From: Planctomycetota bacterium
Lineage (GTDB): Bacteria; Planctomycetota; SZUA-567; JAFGNG01
Direction: 5' to 3'
DNA length: 6,766 nucleotides
Assembly: GCA_016927125.1 (NCBI GenBank)
Contig: JAFGNG010000178.1
Span: 1-6,766, forward strand
The position numbers and the translations under genes are program-made. The first letter of the stretch is position 1. Every line of letters starts with the position of its first letter. The notes under the pieces are model-generated. The model worked only from the letters and a program-made list of their open reading frames with translations. It made no database searches and was not told where the DNA came from. Shown one piece after another: positions 1-6,513 of this stretch.

Positions 1-2237
1 ATCTGGTCAATGATCCGGCTGGCGCGGCCGTAGCCAATCCCGAGTTTGCGCTGGAGCAAGGAGACGCTGCCGCGCTTGCTCTCCAGCACCGCGCGGACAG
101 ACTGGTCAAACAATTCATCCCGGTCAGCAGCCTTGCCGGGGGAGGACATCCCTTCAATCACAGCCCCCTTTAATTCCTCATGGTAATCCGGGGCTGCCTG
201 GTTACGGCAGAAATCAACCACCGACGCCAGTTCCGCGTCAGTGACAAAAACTCCCTGGGAGCGGATTAACTTCGAGCTCATCGGCGGCATGTAGAGCATG
301 TCCCCGGCGCCGAGGAGGTTCTCCGCGCCGTTGCCGTCGAGAATGGTACGGCTGTCAACCTTGCTGGCGACCTGGAAGGCAATCCGGCAGGGCATGTTAG
401 CCTTGATTAAGCCGGTAATAACATCCACACTCGGACGCTGGGTGGCGAGAATAACATGGATGCCGACCGCGCGGCTCTTGGAGGCTAGGCGGATGATGGA
501 CTTCTCCACTTCTTTGCCCGCCACCAGCATGATATCCGCAAGCTCGTCAATAACAATAATCATATGCGGCAAGCGCTTGGGGAAGAGTTCCTGTTCGTCT
601 TCGGTCAATTCATTCGCGATTGCTTCTGTAATCGCCTTCTCTCCCAGCGAGTTGAACTTATCAATATTATTAACTCCCAACAGCGCCAGGTTTTCATAGC
701 GCTGGTCCATCTGGCTGCAGGCCCACTCCAGGATCCCGGCGGCGCGGCGCATATCAGTCACGACCGGGCACATCAGGTGCGGGATATTCTTGAAGCGCGA
801 GAGCTCGACCATCTTGGGGTCAACCAGGATAAACTTGAGCTCATCCGGCCGCTTGGTCATCAGCATGGAGAGGATGATGGCATTGAGGCAGACGCTCTTG
901 CCGCTGCCGGTCGCGCCCGCGATCAAGAGGTGCGGCATCTTGGCGAGATCCTCGATAATCGGCGCGCCAGTAATGTCTGAACCGAGGAACATGGGCGCGG
1001 ACATCCGGTTTTTCTTCAGGTCATAGTCCTCGTAAACCTCGCGCATCCCGACGAGCTTGGTATGCATGTTGGGGATTTCAATGCCCACCGTATCCTTGCC
1101 GGGGATGGGCGCGACAATGCGGACATTATGCGCTTTGAGCGACATGGTAATGTTGTTGGCGAGCGAGAAGATGCGCTCGACCCGGATCCCGGCAGCCAGG
1201 GAGATCTCGAACATAGTCACCCTCGGCCCGGTTTCAATCCCGACCACGCGCCCGTCAATCTTGAACTCCGCCAGGGTGCGCTCCAGGATCTCCGCGCGCT
1301 TCTGCAGGGTGGTCTGCGATTCGCCGCGGGAGGTGTCCACCGTCTCCAGCAGGTCACCGGACGGCAGGGCATAATCTTTCAGGCGCGCCAGGATGCGGTC
1401 CCGGGATCTCCGAGCGGATTCCTTGGCCTGAGCGCGGGTGTTCTTGCGTTTTGCGGCGGAGGACATGCGTCCCGACGCGGAGGCGGCGAGCTTCTTCAAG
1501 TCCACCTTCTTCACCTTGGAGACAGGCTCTTCTTCTTCCTCTTCCTCGTATTCGGATTCTTCTTCCTCTTCGTAATATTCTTCTTCATCCTCTTCGTATT
1601 CTTCTTCCTCTTCCGCGCGCTCGCGGCGGGCTTCGCGCCAGTCGCTGATGGTTCCCGTGACCCGGAAGAAGATCGAGCGCAGAAATTCCACTGCGTGGAG
1701 GATGCCGTTTTTACCCGCCTCGGTAAGGGTGGAGCAGAATTGGAAAAAGCTGAAGAGCCGCTGCCCGAAGGCCAGGAAGGAGCCTGCCAGCAAACCTAAT
1801 AAAATCACGCCATAGAGCCCGGCATAACCCATCCAGGCAATGCCCTTCGGGGCAAGGTAGTTACCGGTGATCCCGCCATAGAAGGCAGAGGATTCCTCCC
1901 CGCCGGTGCTGGCCGCAAGGACGCTGACGCTGGCCACGAGCAGTATGCCCCCCGCGACCTGCGGCCAGGTGTTAAAGAAACTCTGGCGCAGCGCCACGTG
2001 GATTCCCCACAGGCAGGCAAGAACCGAGAGGAGGGTGCCGGGCAGGGCGCCGAGCGAGATATTGGCATAGTACGCTGCGTGCGCGCCAATCCTGCCGGTC
2101 AGGCCGTCCATGGACTCCTCCTGGGGATACAGTGCAGTGTCGCTGGTCAAGATGCTGAGGGCCAGGAAGACCCCGCAGGCAACCAGGAAAATGCCGGTAA
2201 TGATCGCAGTATTGCTATGTTCATCTCGTGCAGCCAT
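1..2237 (-). CDS. ftsK: FtsK/SpoIIIE-family DNA translocase (3' end beyond window)
   Basis: Hexameric ATP-driven DNA pump, anchored at the division septum, that clears and aligns chromosome termini before cell division. The frame is open without a stop from the ATG at 2237 to the left edge, giving 745 residues. The N-terminus carries about four membrane segments (roughly residues 11-31, 60-80, 92-111, 133-158), as in FtsK_4TM. A charged linker follows, including a 29-residue acidic run at 209-237. The motor domain has Walker A GATGSGKS (441-448), Walker B HMIIVIDE (558-565) and the conserved motifs FILVDPK and ATQRPSVDVITG. The C-terminal winged-helix gamma domain, which reads the KOPS/SRS orienting sequences, is recognised by SLLQRKLGIGYGRASRIIDQ at the very edge; by family comparison only a few dozen residues are missing. 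An AAAGGA-like ribosome site (2248-2254) lies 10 bases before the ATG, supporting this start. The gene is transcribed divergently from the dehydrogenase. Identification is very secure; the exact paralogue name (ftsK or spoIIIE) is a convention. Confidence 0.97.
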   Translation of the reverse strand, partial: MAARDEHSNTAIITGIFLVACGVFLALSILTSDTALYPQEESMDGLTGRIGAHAAYYANISLGALPGTLLSVLACLWGIHVALRQSFFNTWPQVAGGILLVASVSVLAASTGGEESSAFYGGITGNYLAPKGIAWMGYAGLYGVILLGLLAGSFLAFGQRLFSFFQFCSTLTEAGKNGILHAVEFLRSIFFRVTGTISDWREARRERAEEEEEYEEDEEEYYEEEEESEYEEEEEEEPVSKVKKVDLKKLAASASGRMSSAAKRKNTRAQAKESARRSRDRILARLKDYALPSGDLLETVDTSRGESQTTLQKRAEILERTLAEFKIDGRVVGIETGPRVTMFEISLAAGIRVERIFSLANNITMSLKAHNVRIVAPIPGKDTVGIEIPNMHTKLVGMREVYEDYDLKKNRMSAPMFLGSDITGAPIIEDLAKMPHLLIAGATGSGKSVCLNAIILSMLMTKRPDELKFILVDPKMVELSRFKNIPHLMCPVVTDMRRAAGILEWACSQMDQRYENLALLGVNNIDKFNSLGEKAITEAIANELTEDEQELFPKRLPHMIIVIDELADIMLVAGKEVEKSIIRLASKSRAVGIHVILATQRPSVDVITGLIKANMPCRIAFQVASKVDSRTILDGNGAENLLGAGDMLYMPPMSSKLIRSQGVFVTDAELASVVDFCRNQAAPDYHEELKGAVIEGMSSPGKAADRDELFDQSVRAVLESKRGSVSLLQRKLGIGYGRASRIIDQ

Positions 2238-2323
2238 GGTTATGTAATCCTTTCGTCAGGCAATCAAATTAATAGAAGCTATGACACAGCACCACAGGGA
2301 CTTCCGTGGCAGAAGCCCTATAT

Positions 2324-2329
2324 ATTTTA
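2324..2329 (-). promoter_or_regulatory. possible -10 element for ftsK
   Basis: On the minus strand this reads TAAAAT, 5 of 6 matches to TATAAT, in an AT-rich patch about 90 bases upstream of the ftsK start. No convincing -35 hexamer sits at 16-18 bases; only a T-rich stretch is present there. It is therefore a weak candidate, supported mainly by position in the divergent gap. Confidence 0.22.
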
Positions 2330-2403
2330 TCGGCCACAAACGGGGTAAAAATCCATCCCAATACCACTAAGTTTCTGCCTTAAGAAAATAGTTTTATTAC
2401 CAC

Positions 2404-2432
2404 TTGCGGGCTTTCGCGCCATCTGCTAAGAT
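2404..2432 (+). promoter_or_regulatory. possible sigma70-type promoter for the Ldh-family gene
   Basis: TTGCGG (2404-2409), then 17 bases, then TAAGAT (2427-2432). The -35 matches the consensus at 3 of 6 positions and the -10 at 4 of 6, and a TG one base before the -10 makes it an extended -10. It would start transcription near 2439, leaving a leader of about 65 bases before the ATG at 2504. Spacing is ideal but the hexamers are only moderate, so this is an inference. Confidence 0.4.
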
Positions 2433-2491
2433 CGCAAAATAAGCGTAATAAACCGTCATTATGCCTATAGTTGGGGATTTTCCAGGAAATC

Positions 2492-2497
2492 AGGGGA
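2492..2497 (+). promoter_or_regulatory. ribosome binding site deciding the Ldh-family start
   Basis: AGGGGA sits 6 bases before the ATG at 2504. A TTG codon at 2471 would extend the frame by 11 residues, but it has no purine-rich site at proper distance upstream. The ATG at 2504 is therefore the better start. Confidence 0.7.
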
Positions 2498-2503
2498 AAA
2501 ATC

Positions 2504-3607
2504 ATGCCGGAAGAATCTCTTCGCTATACCCGCACGGAACTGGAGCGTTTCTGCCGAGAAATCTTTGAAAAGCTGCAGCTCTCCCCGGAAGACAGTAGGG
2601 TCTCAGCCGAGGTTCTGACCGCTTCCGACGCGTACGGCATCCCCTCGCACGGCATGGGGAGGCTCTGGCGCTATGTCAACGCCCTGAATGAACGCCAGGT
2701 TATCCATGATGCCGAGGATGAGATTATTAAGGAAACCCCCTCCACTATCATGATTGACGCGCACGGCGGCATGGGCGCGCCGGTCAGCGTCCGGTGCATG
2801 GAGCGGGTGATTGCCAAGGCCAAGGCAACCGGCTGCGCCTTCGGCTGCGTGCGGAACTCCAACCACTTCGGCATTGCCGGTTACTATGCCAATATGGCGC
2901 TCGAGCATGACATGCTGGGTTTTGCCATGAGTAATACCGGCGCGCTGGGGGTACCGACCTTCGGGCGGCAGGTGATGTACGGCAGTAACCCGCTTGCTTT
3001 TGCCGCGCCCGCGAATGAGGAAAAAGCCTTCCTGCTCGACATGTCGACCACGATTGTCTCGCGCGGCAAGCTGGAGGTGTATGAAAATGCGGAAGAACCG
3101 CTGCCCGAGGGTTGGGCGGTGGACAAGACCGGCAAGTCCGCTACCGACGCGCATGCTATCCTGGATGACATGCTCCACCGACTGGGCGGGGGGCTGCTGC
3201 CCTTGGGCGGAATCAGCGAGCAGGGCGGCGGCCACAAGGGCTACGGACTCGCGATCATGGTGGATATCTTGAGCGGCGTCCTCGGCGGCGGCACCTTCGG
3301 GCCGGACATTTATGACACTGCGACCGTCTTCGCGCGCATGTGCCACTTCTTCGGCGCCATCCGAATTGATTACTTCCGCGATCCCGAGGAATTCCGCCAG
3401 GATATGGACAAGATGCTGCGGCAACTGCGCACCGCCGAACCCGCCGAAGGAGAGGAGCGCGTCTACTTTGCGGGTCTCAAGGAATTCGAAGAGGAGGCGA
3501 GGCGCAAGGCGAACGGCATCCCGGTGCACCTCAACATTGTCAAGCAGGTCACTGACATCGCTAAGGAGTTGGGGGTGGAGGCGCTGAGGGCGATTGCAGG
3601 GAGTTAA
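2504..3607 (+). CDS. Ldh/MDH2-family NAD(P)-dependent malate/L-lactate-type dehydrogenase
   Basis: A 367-residue cytoplasmic oxidoreductase of the malate/L-lactate dehydrogenase family (the fold shared by archaeal MDH, sulfolactate dehydrogenase ComC, ureidoglycolate dehydrogenase AllD and YiaK). The family interconverts 2-hydroxy and 2-oxo acids with NAD(P)H. Visible signatures, numbered from ATG 2504, are SHG at 48-50, RNSNHFGIAGYY at 117-128, GSNPLAF at 160-166, LDMSTT at 178-183, PEGWAVD at 201-207, PLGG at 233-236 and GGGHKGYGLA at 241-250. The C-terminal HFFGAIRIDYF and AGLKEFE segments also fit the family, and length is within the usual range (about 340-370). Substrate cannot be assigned, because members with this fold differ widely. 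The gene stands alone on the plus strand, divergent from ftsK and convergent with the HAD gene, so no operon context helps. A GGGHKGY in place of the more usual GYKGY before the glycine-rich turn is a minor oddity. Confidence 0.9.
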   Translation: MPEESLRYTRTELERFCREIFEKLQLSPEDSRVSAEVLTASDAYGIPSHGMGRLWRYVNALNERQVIHDAEDEIIKETPSTIMIDAHGGMGAPVSVRCMERVIAKAKATGCAFGCVRNSNHFGIAGYYANMALEHDMLGFAMSNTGALGVPTFGRQVMYGSNPLAFAAPANEEKAFLLDMSTTIVSRGKLEVYENAEEPLPEGWAVDKTGKSATDAHAILDDMLHRLGGGLLPLGGISEQGGGHKGYGLAIMVDILSGVLGGGTFGPDIYDTATVFARMCHFFGAIRIDYFRDPEEFRQDMDKMLRQLRTAEPAEGEERVYFAGLKEFEEEARRKANGIPVHLNIVKQVTDIAKELGVEALRAIAGS

Positions 3608-3616
3608 ATTGGGGTT

Positions 3617-3646
3617 GGGTGCCAGCGATTGCTTGCAATCGGCGTG
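3617..3646. repeat. left copy of inverted REP-like palindrome
   Basis: This copy contains a perfect 7-base inverted repeat, CGATTGC (3626-3632) and GCAATCG (3635-3641), around a TT centre. A further C-G pair (3623/3644) lies beyond a two-base internal mismatch. It begins 10 bases after the stop of the Ldh-family gene. It aligns with the reverse complement of 3748-3778 at 25 of 30 positions with one gap. No T-run follows on either strand, so it is not a canonical intrinsic terminator. Confidence 0.6.
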
Positions 3647-3747
3647 AGCTCAGGCTCAATGAAGGTTATTATTAAATGATCGAATTAATCTTTAATCTTT
3701 GAATAGTGGCCTTCTAAAAATCCCTTTTTCATTTTTATCGCCTTCGG

Positions 3748-3778
3748 CACACTGATTGGCAAGCAATCAGTGCCACCC
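3748..3778. repeat. right copy of inverted REP-like palindrome (9-bp stem-loop)
   Basis: Perfect stem CACTGATTG (3750-3758) and CAATCAGTG (3764-3772) with the 5-base loop GCAAG. Two more G-C pairs (3746-3747 with 3773-3774) can form beyond a two-base bulge. Its reverse complement matches the left copy. Where the left copy has a C-G pair flanking GATTG/CAATC, this one has T-A, a compensatory change that keeps the stem. It lies downstream of both convergent genes and could slow polymerase or protect 3' ends; that role is inference. Confidence 0.65.
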
Positions 3779-3830
3779 GCCGACAATCTAAATTACTAAT
3801 ATAAAAGCAACCCTGGGAATCCATATATCA

Positions 3831-4745
3831 CTAAGCCTTCGCATTTGCTTCTCGTCCGGCAAAGGCCTTGGTCTGGCGGTCGGAGATTTCTTCCGCAGTC
3901 TTGCGGTCGCCGGCGAAGAGGGCATCGATAATCTTCTTCCCTTCCGCAAAGCTGGCTTCTTCTTCGTCAGGGATTACCGGCGCGAAGAGCATGGCGACTT
4001 CCGGTGGTGCGGTTTCCGCAGCCGTCTGCGCAGCCATGGTGTCGACAAAGTGATCGCCAAACATAATGACTTGTTTATACCCGGTCTTGCAGAAGGCAAC
4101 CAGGGATTCCGCCTTGGTAGCGGATTCCTGCCCGAAGTAACGGGCAATAAAGTCAATCCCTTCCTTCTCCATGGAGGCGCGGATGCTGCCCTCGCTGGCG
4201 GTGGAGACAAGGTAGAAATCCACCTTCTCCCGGAAGGGGGTAAAAATATTTTCCTGGAGGCCAGGGACGAGGCCGATCTCGGTGAGTTCAGTCAGGCGTT
4301 GGTTAACCTCTTCGCTCCACGCCAGCAGGCGCGCGACATCGTCTGCGTCCGCATAATCCTTGAGGTTTTCCGCGCTCAACTTTCTCCCCGCCGCTTCCAA
4401 CTCCTGCACCGCTGCCGCCACGCCGGGAATCCCACAGGGATAGCCCTTCTCGACCAGGTGCGCGGCCAGGGCGTTGACGCAGCGGAAGCGCTCCTTGCCG
4501 GCATACTCCGGGGATTTGAAATTAATATAACTGTACGCCTCGCGGAAGATGTCGTAGGAAACGCGCTGGAACTCCCGCACGTGCAGAAAGAGCAGGGTAA
4601 ACATAATCTGGTGTTTGTGCTTGGTGAAAAGCTTGCAGACGCCGTCGAAATCAAGCGCGATCGCGGTGTCATGCTTCCTGCCGGGTTTTAGTTCTTCTGC
4701 AATTCTGTTGGTCAGCGCCAGATCAACATTAGCCAGTTCAGACAT
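3831..4745 (-). CDS. HAD-superfamily hydrolase, substrate unknown
   Basis: A 304-residue soluble protein with all four HAD phosphatase motifs. Numbered from ATG 4745: DFDGV with D32 (nucleophile) and D34 (acid/base), S181-T182 in YLVSTAS, K211, and GDHFVD with D231 and D235 for magnesium. About 145 mostly helical residues separate motifs I and II, the position of a C1-type cap that shapes substrate choice. The tail after motif IV is acidic, with a PDEEEASF segment. All catalytic residues are present, so it is probably an active phosphatase or phosphotransferase, but I do not recognise a named subfamily and give no gene symbol. An in-frame ATG at 4763 would add six residues but lacks a ribosome site. 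It starts 47 bases after nfeD on the same strand and may be co-transcribed with it. Fold confidence is high; function is open. Confidence 0.85.
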   Translation of the reverse strand: MSELANVDLALTNRIAEELKPGRKHDTAIALDFDGVCKLFTKHKHQIMFTLLFLHVREFQRVSYDIFREAYSYINFKSPEYAGKERFRCVNALAAHLVEKGYPCGIPGVAAAVQELEAAGRKLSAENLKDYADADDVARLLAWSEEVNQRLTELTEIGLVPGLQENIFTPFREKVDFYLVSTASEGSIRASMEKEGIDFIARYFGQESATKAESLVAFCKTGYKQVIMFGDHFVDTMAAQTAAETAPPEVAMLFAPVIPDEEEASFAEGKKIIDALFAGDRKTAEEISDRQTKAFAGREANAKA

Positions 4746-4752
4746 TTCTTTT

Positions 4753-4758
4753 CCTTTT
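4753..4758 (-). promoter_or_regulatory. ribosome binding site deciding the HAD gene start
   Basis: On the minus strand AAAAGG lies 7 bases before the ATG at 4745. The sequence upstream of the alternative ATG at 4763 (CTAATTTAAACACC) has no Shine-Dalgarno match. The shorter protein beginning MSELAN is therefore preferred. Confidence 0.65.
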
Positions 4759-4792
4759 CTCATGGTGTTTAAATTAGAGCAAGTTTGATTTA

Positions 4793-6415
4793 TTAATCTT
4801 CAAGCTTCGTAACCGTAATGCGCGGGCCATTTACTTCTACGATTTTTACCGGGGTATCCTTCTTGAGCAGCCCGCCATCGGAGACGACGTCCAAGGTTTT
4901 ACCATCATCGGTACGCATCTTGCCCGCGGGGCGGAGATCCGTCGCAGCGACACCGGTAACGCCCTGCAATTCCGATTCCTGGCGGTGGACCTCGTGGGGG
5001 AACCTCCCGGATTCCTCCGCGGCGACATCCGCAATCACCTCCGAGCCGCTGCGTAGGGAGGAGGTCAGGATAATCTTGCCAAGGATCGGCACCTTGACAA
5101 GATATTTTGCCAACAGCCAGCCGAGGACAATCGCAAGCAGCGAGCCCAACCCGAAGAAGGTAATCATACGGTTGACTTCGTTCTGCCAACCCGCGCCTTG
5201 CATGCTGAGCGCGTCAAAGGGCAGCAGGTAGCTGAAGGCGAGTGAAGCGAAGATGCAGAGGATTCCCAAGATCCCGGAAACGCCGAAGCCGGGGAAGATA
5301 AAGAGTTCCATCAGGATAAAGACAATGCCGGCGAGAAACAAGCCGATCTCCCAGAACTCCGCCCGTCCGTGCAGGAAGAGGATGGCGAAGAAGCAGGAGA
5401 AGCCGATAATTCCGATAATTCCCGGCACGCCGAAGCCGGGCACGCTGGCCTCGACAATCACCCCGGCAATGCCGATCACCAGGCAGAGGACCAGCAGCAT
5501 CTGCCACTTGATGCTGATCTCCTTGCTTAAAAGGCCGCTGCTTTCCTCCTGCGGTGTTTCCATGACAAACCGGTCAGAGGCATTGATCTCACGGTCAGCG
5601 TAGAACTTGCCAACGCTGTCGGTGACTTCTTTAATTAGCCCGTACTTCTGTGCTTCGCCAGCGGTCAGGGTTAGTAACCTCCCCTCGGGACAAACCAGGG
5701 TGCGGTCGGCAATCTTGCGCTGGCTCTCGCCGTCCTGGATCTGCTTCTCGAGGAGTTCCAGCTCTTCCCGCTTGAGGAATTCCCCGGCGCCGTCTTCATA
5801 CTCGATGTAATAAAGCGCGATCGACTTGGTAACCATCGCTTCCAGCAGCTTGGGGGGATAGCCCTTGGTTTCGGCGTTGGCGCGCATCCGGCCGCGGATA
5901 GTGCTTTCCACCTTCTCGCGCATATAGTCTTCGAGCTTCATATTTATGGCGTGCGGTTCGCAATCACCAATGATGGAACCTTTGACCATGACAATCTCAT
6001 CACAGGCGGTCGCGACCATGCTGCCGCCGCTGATCGCCTGCTTGGTCACCAGCGCCACCGTCGGGATAGGGCAGTCGATCAAGGTCCGGCAGATATTATT
6101 GCAGGTGTCGACCACCCCGCCGGGGCTGTCGATCTCGAGCACAATCAACCGCGCGCCGTCGTACTCGGCTTTTTCGACCGCGGTCTCGACATCCTTGTCG
6201 GTTACTACCACCTCCCCGGCCAGCCAACGTAAGGCAGCAATGTCAGGGATAATGGTGCCGTGGAATTTAATCACCATTACCTTGTCATGCGCGGAGAGGG
6301 CGGGCGGGAGCTTGCCCGGTTCTTCCGCCTGCAGGTATTCGCCGCAGAAACCCAGCAACATGCCGATGACAAAGACAATCAGGAAAATCTTGGAAAGAGG
6401 CTGTAATACTCTCAT
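4793..6415 (-). CDS. NfeD-family membrane protein with ClpP-class serine protease domain
   Basis: A 540-residue long-form NfeD (NfeD1b-like) protein. Residues 1-30 look like a signal peptide or anchor: a basic start, then hydrophobic IFLIVFVIGMLLGF. Residues about 45-275 form the ClpP/SppA-like protease domain, with IDSPGG (95-100) as the oxyanion region and AISGGSMVA (127-135), where S129 aligns with the nucleophile of the archaeal 1510-N protease. K168 in YMREKVE is the likely general base of a Ser-Lys dyad. Five or so membrane segments lie between about 303 and 439, including two copies of PGFGVxGIxGI (326-336 and 375-385). Residues about 485-540 are the NfeD OB-fold (GVTGVAATDLRPAGK, then VVSDGG). 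Known relatives cleave stomatin-like SPFH proteins and are linked to membrane quality control; none is visible here. AAGGAG at 6422-6427, six bases before the ATG, supports the start. It lies between ygiQ and the HAD gene, all on the same strand. Confidence 0.93.
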   Translation of the reverse strand: MRVLQPLSKIFLIVFVIGMLLGFCGEYLQAEEPGKLPPALSAHDKVMVIKFHGTIIPDIAALRWLAGEVVVTDKDVETAVEKAEYDGARLIVLEIDSPGGVVDTCNNICRTLIDCPIPTVALVTKQAISGGSMVATACDEIVMVKGSIIGDCEPHAINMKLEDYMREKVESTIRGRMRANAETKGYPPKLLEAMVTKSIALYYIEYEDGAGEFLKREELELLEKQIQDGESQRKIADRTLVCPEGRLLTLTAGEAQKYGLIKEVTDSVGKFYADREINASDRFVMETPQEESSGLLSKEISIKWQMLLVLCLVIGIAGVIVEASVPGFGVPGIIGIIGFSCFFAILFLHGRAEFWEIGLFLAGIVFILMELFIFPGFGVSGILGILCIFASLAFSYLLPFDALSMQGAGWQNEVNRMITFFGLGSLLAIVLGWLLAKYLVKVPILGKIILTSSLRSGSEVIADVAAEESGRFPHEVHRQESELQGVTGVAATDLRPAGKMRTDDGKTLDVVSDGGLLKKDTPVKIVEVNGPRITVTKLED

Positions 6416-6513
6416 GTTATGCTCCTTGGCTGATTAAACAGGTCATGGGGAAAGGGTAATAATCCCTAACCGCTTATCCGACTTCAGAAGGCTACCAATT
6501 GCCCCGCATGGTG

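Larger units (their letters stand above)
3608..3830. other. convergent intergenic region between Ldh-family and HAD genes
   Basis: This gap of 223 bases lies between two genes that end towards each other, so it should hold the ends of both transcripts. It contains two related palindromes in inverted orientation near 3617-3646 and 3748-3778. Between them lies an AT-rich stretch with a tandem AATCTTT (3687-3700) and T-rich tracts at 3723-3737. No open frame of note and no classical GC-stem plus T-run terminator was found; termination may rely on the palindromes or on Rho. Confidence 0.6.

Noticed and set aside
1062..1799. 245-residue plus-strand frame antisense to ftsK, with a Phe/Leu-rich stretch that looks like a membrane segment
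   Set aside because: It is codon-aligned antisense to ftsK. The hydrophobic tract is just the complement of the GAA/GAG run of the acidic linker.
2603..3529. 308-residue open frame on the minus strand opposite the Ldh-family gene
   Set aside because: It is antisense to a gene with clear family motifs, has no recognisable domain, and long antisense frames are expected in GC-rich coding DNA.
3723..3739. T-rich tract as an intrinsic terminator for the Ldh-family gene
   Set aside because: Only a weak A-T stem (AAAAA/TTTTT) precedes it; no GC-rich hairpin lies directly upstream.
4050..4691. 213-residue plus-strand frame opposite the HAD gene
   Set aside because: It overlaps a gene with intact catalytic motifs and shows no family signature of its own.
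5261..5440. Duplicated DNA encoding PGFGVxGIxGI twice in nfeD, considered as a recent repeat
   Set aside because: This glycine-rich motif recurs in the NfeD membrane domain family; the two copies are separated by divergent sequence and fit the protein architecture.
6449..6471. Short inverted repeat AGGG-TAATAAT-CCCT between ygiQ and nfeD as an operator or terminator
   Set aside because: The stem is only four base pairs and no T-run or promoter context supports it.
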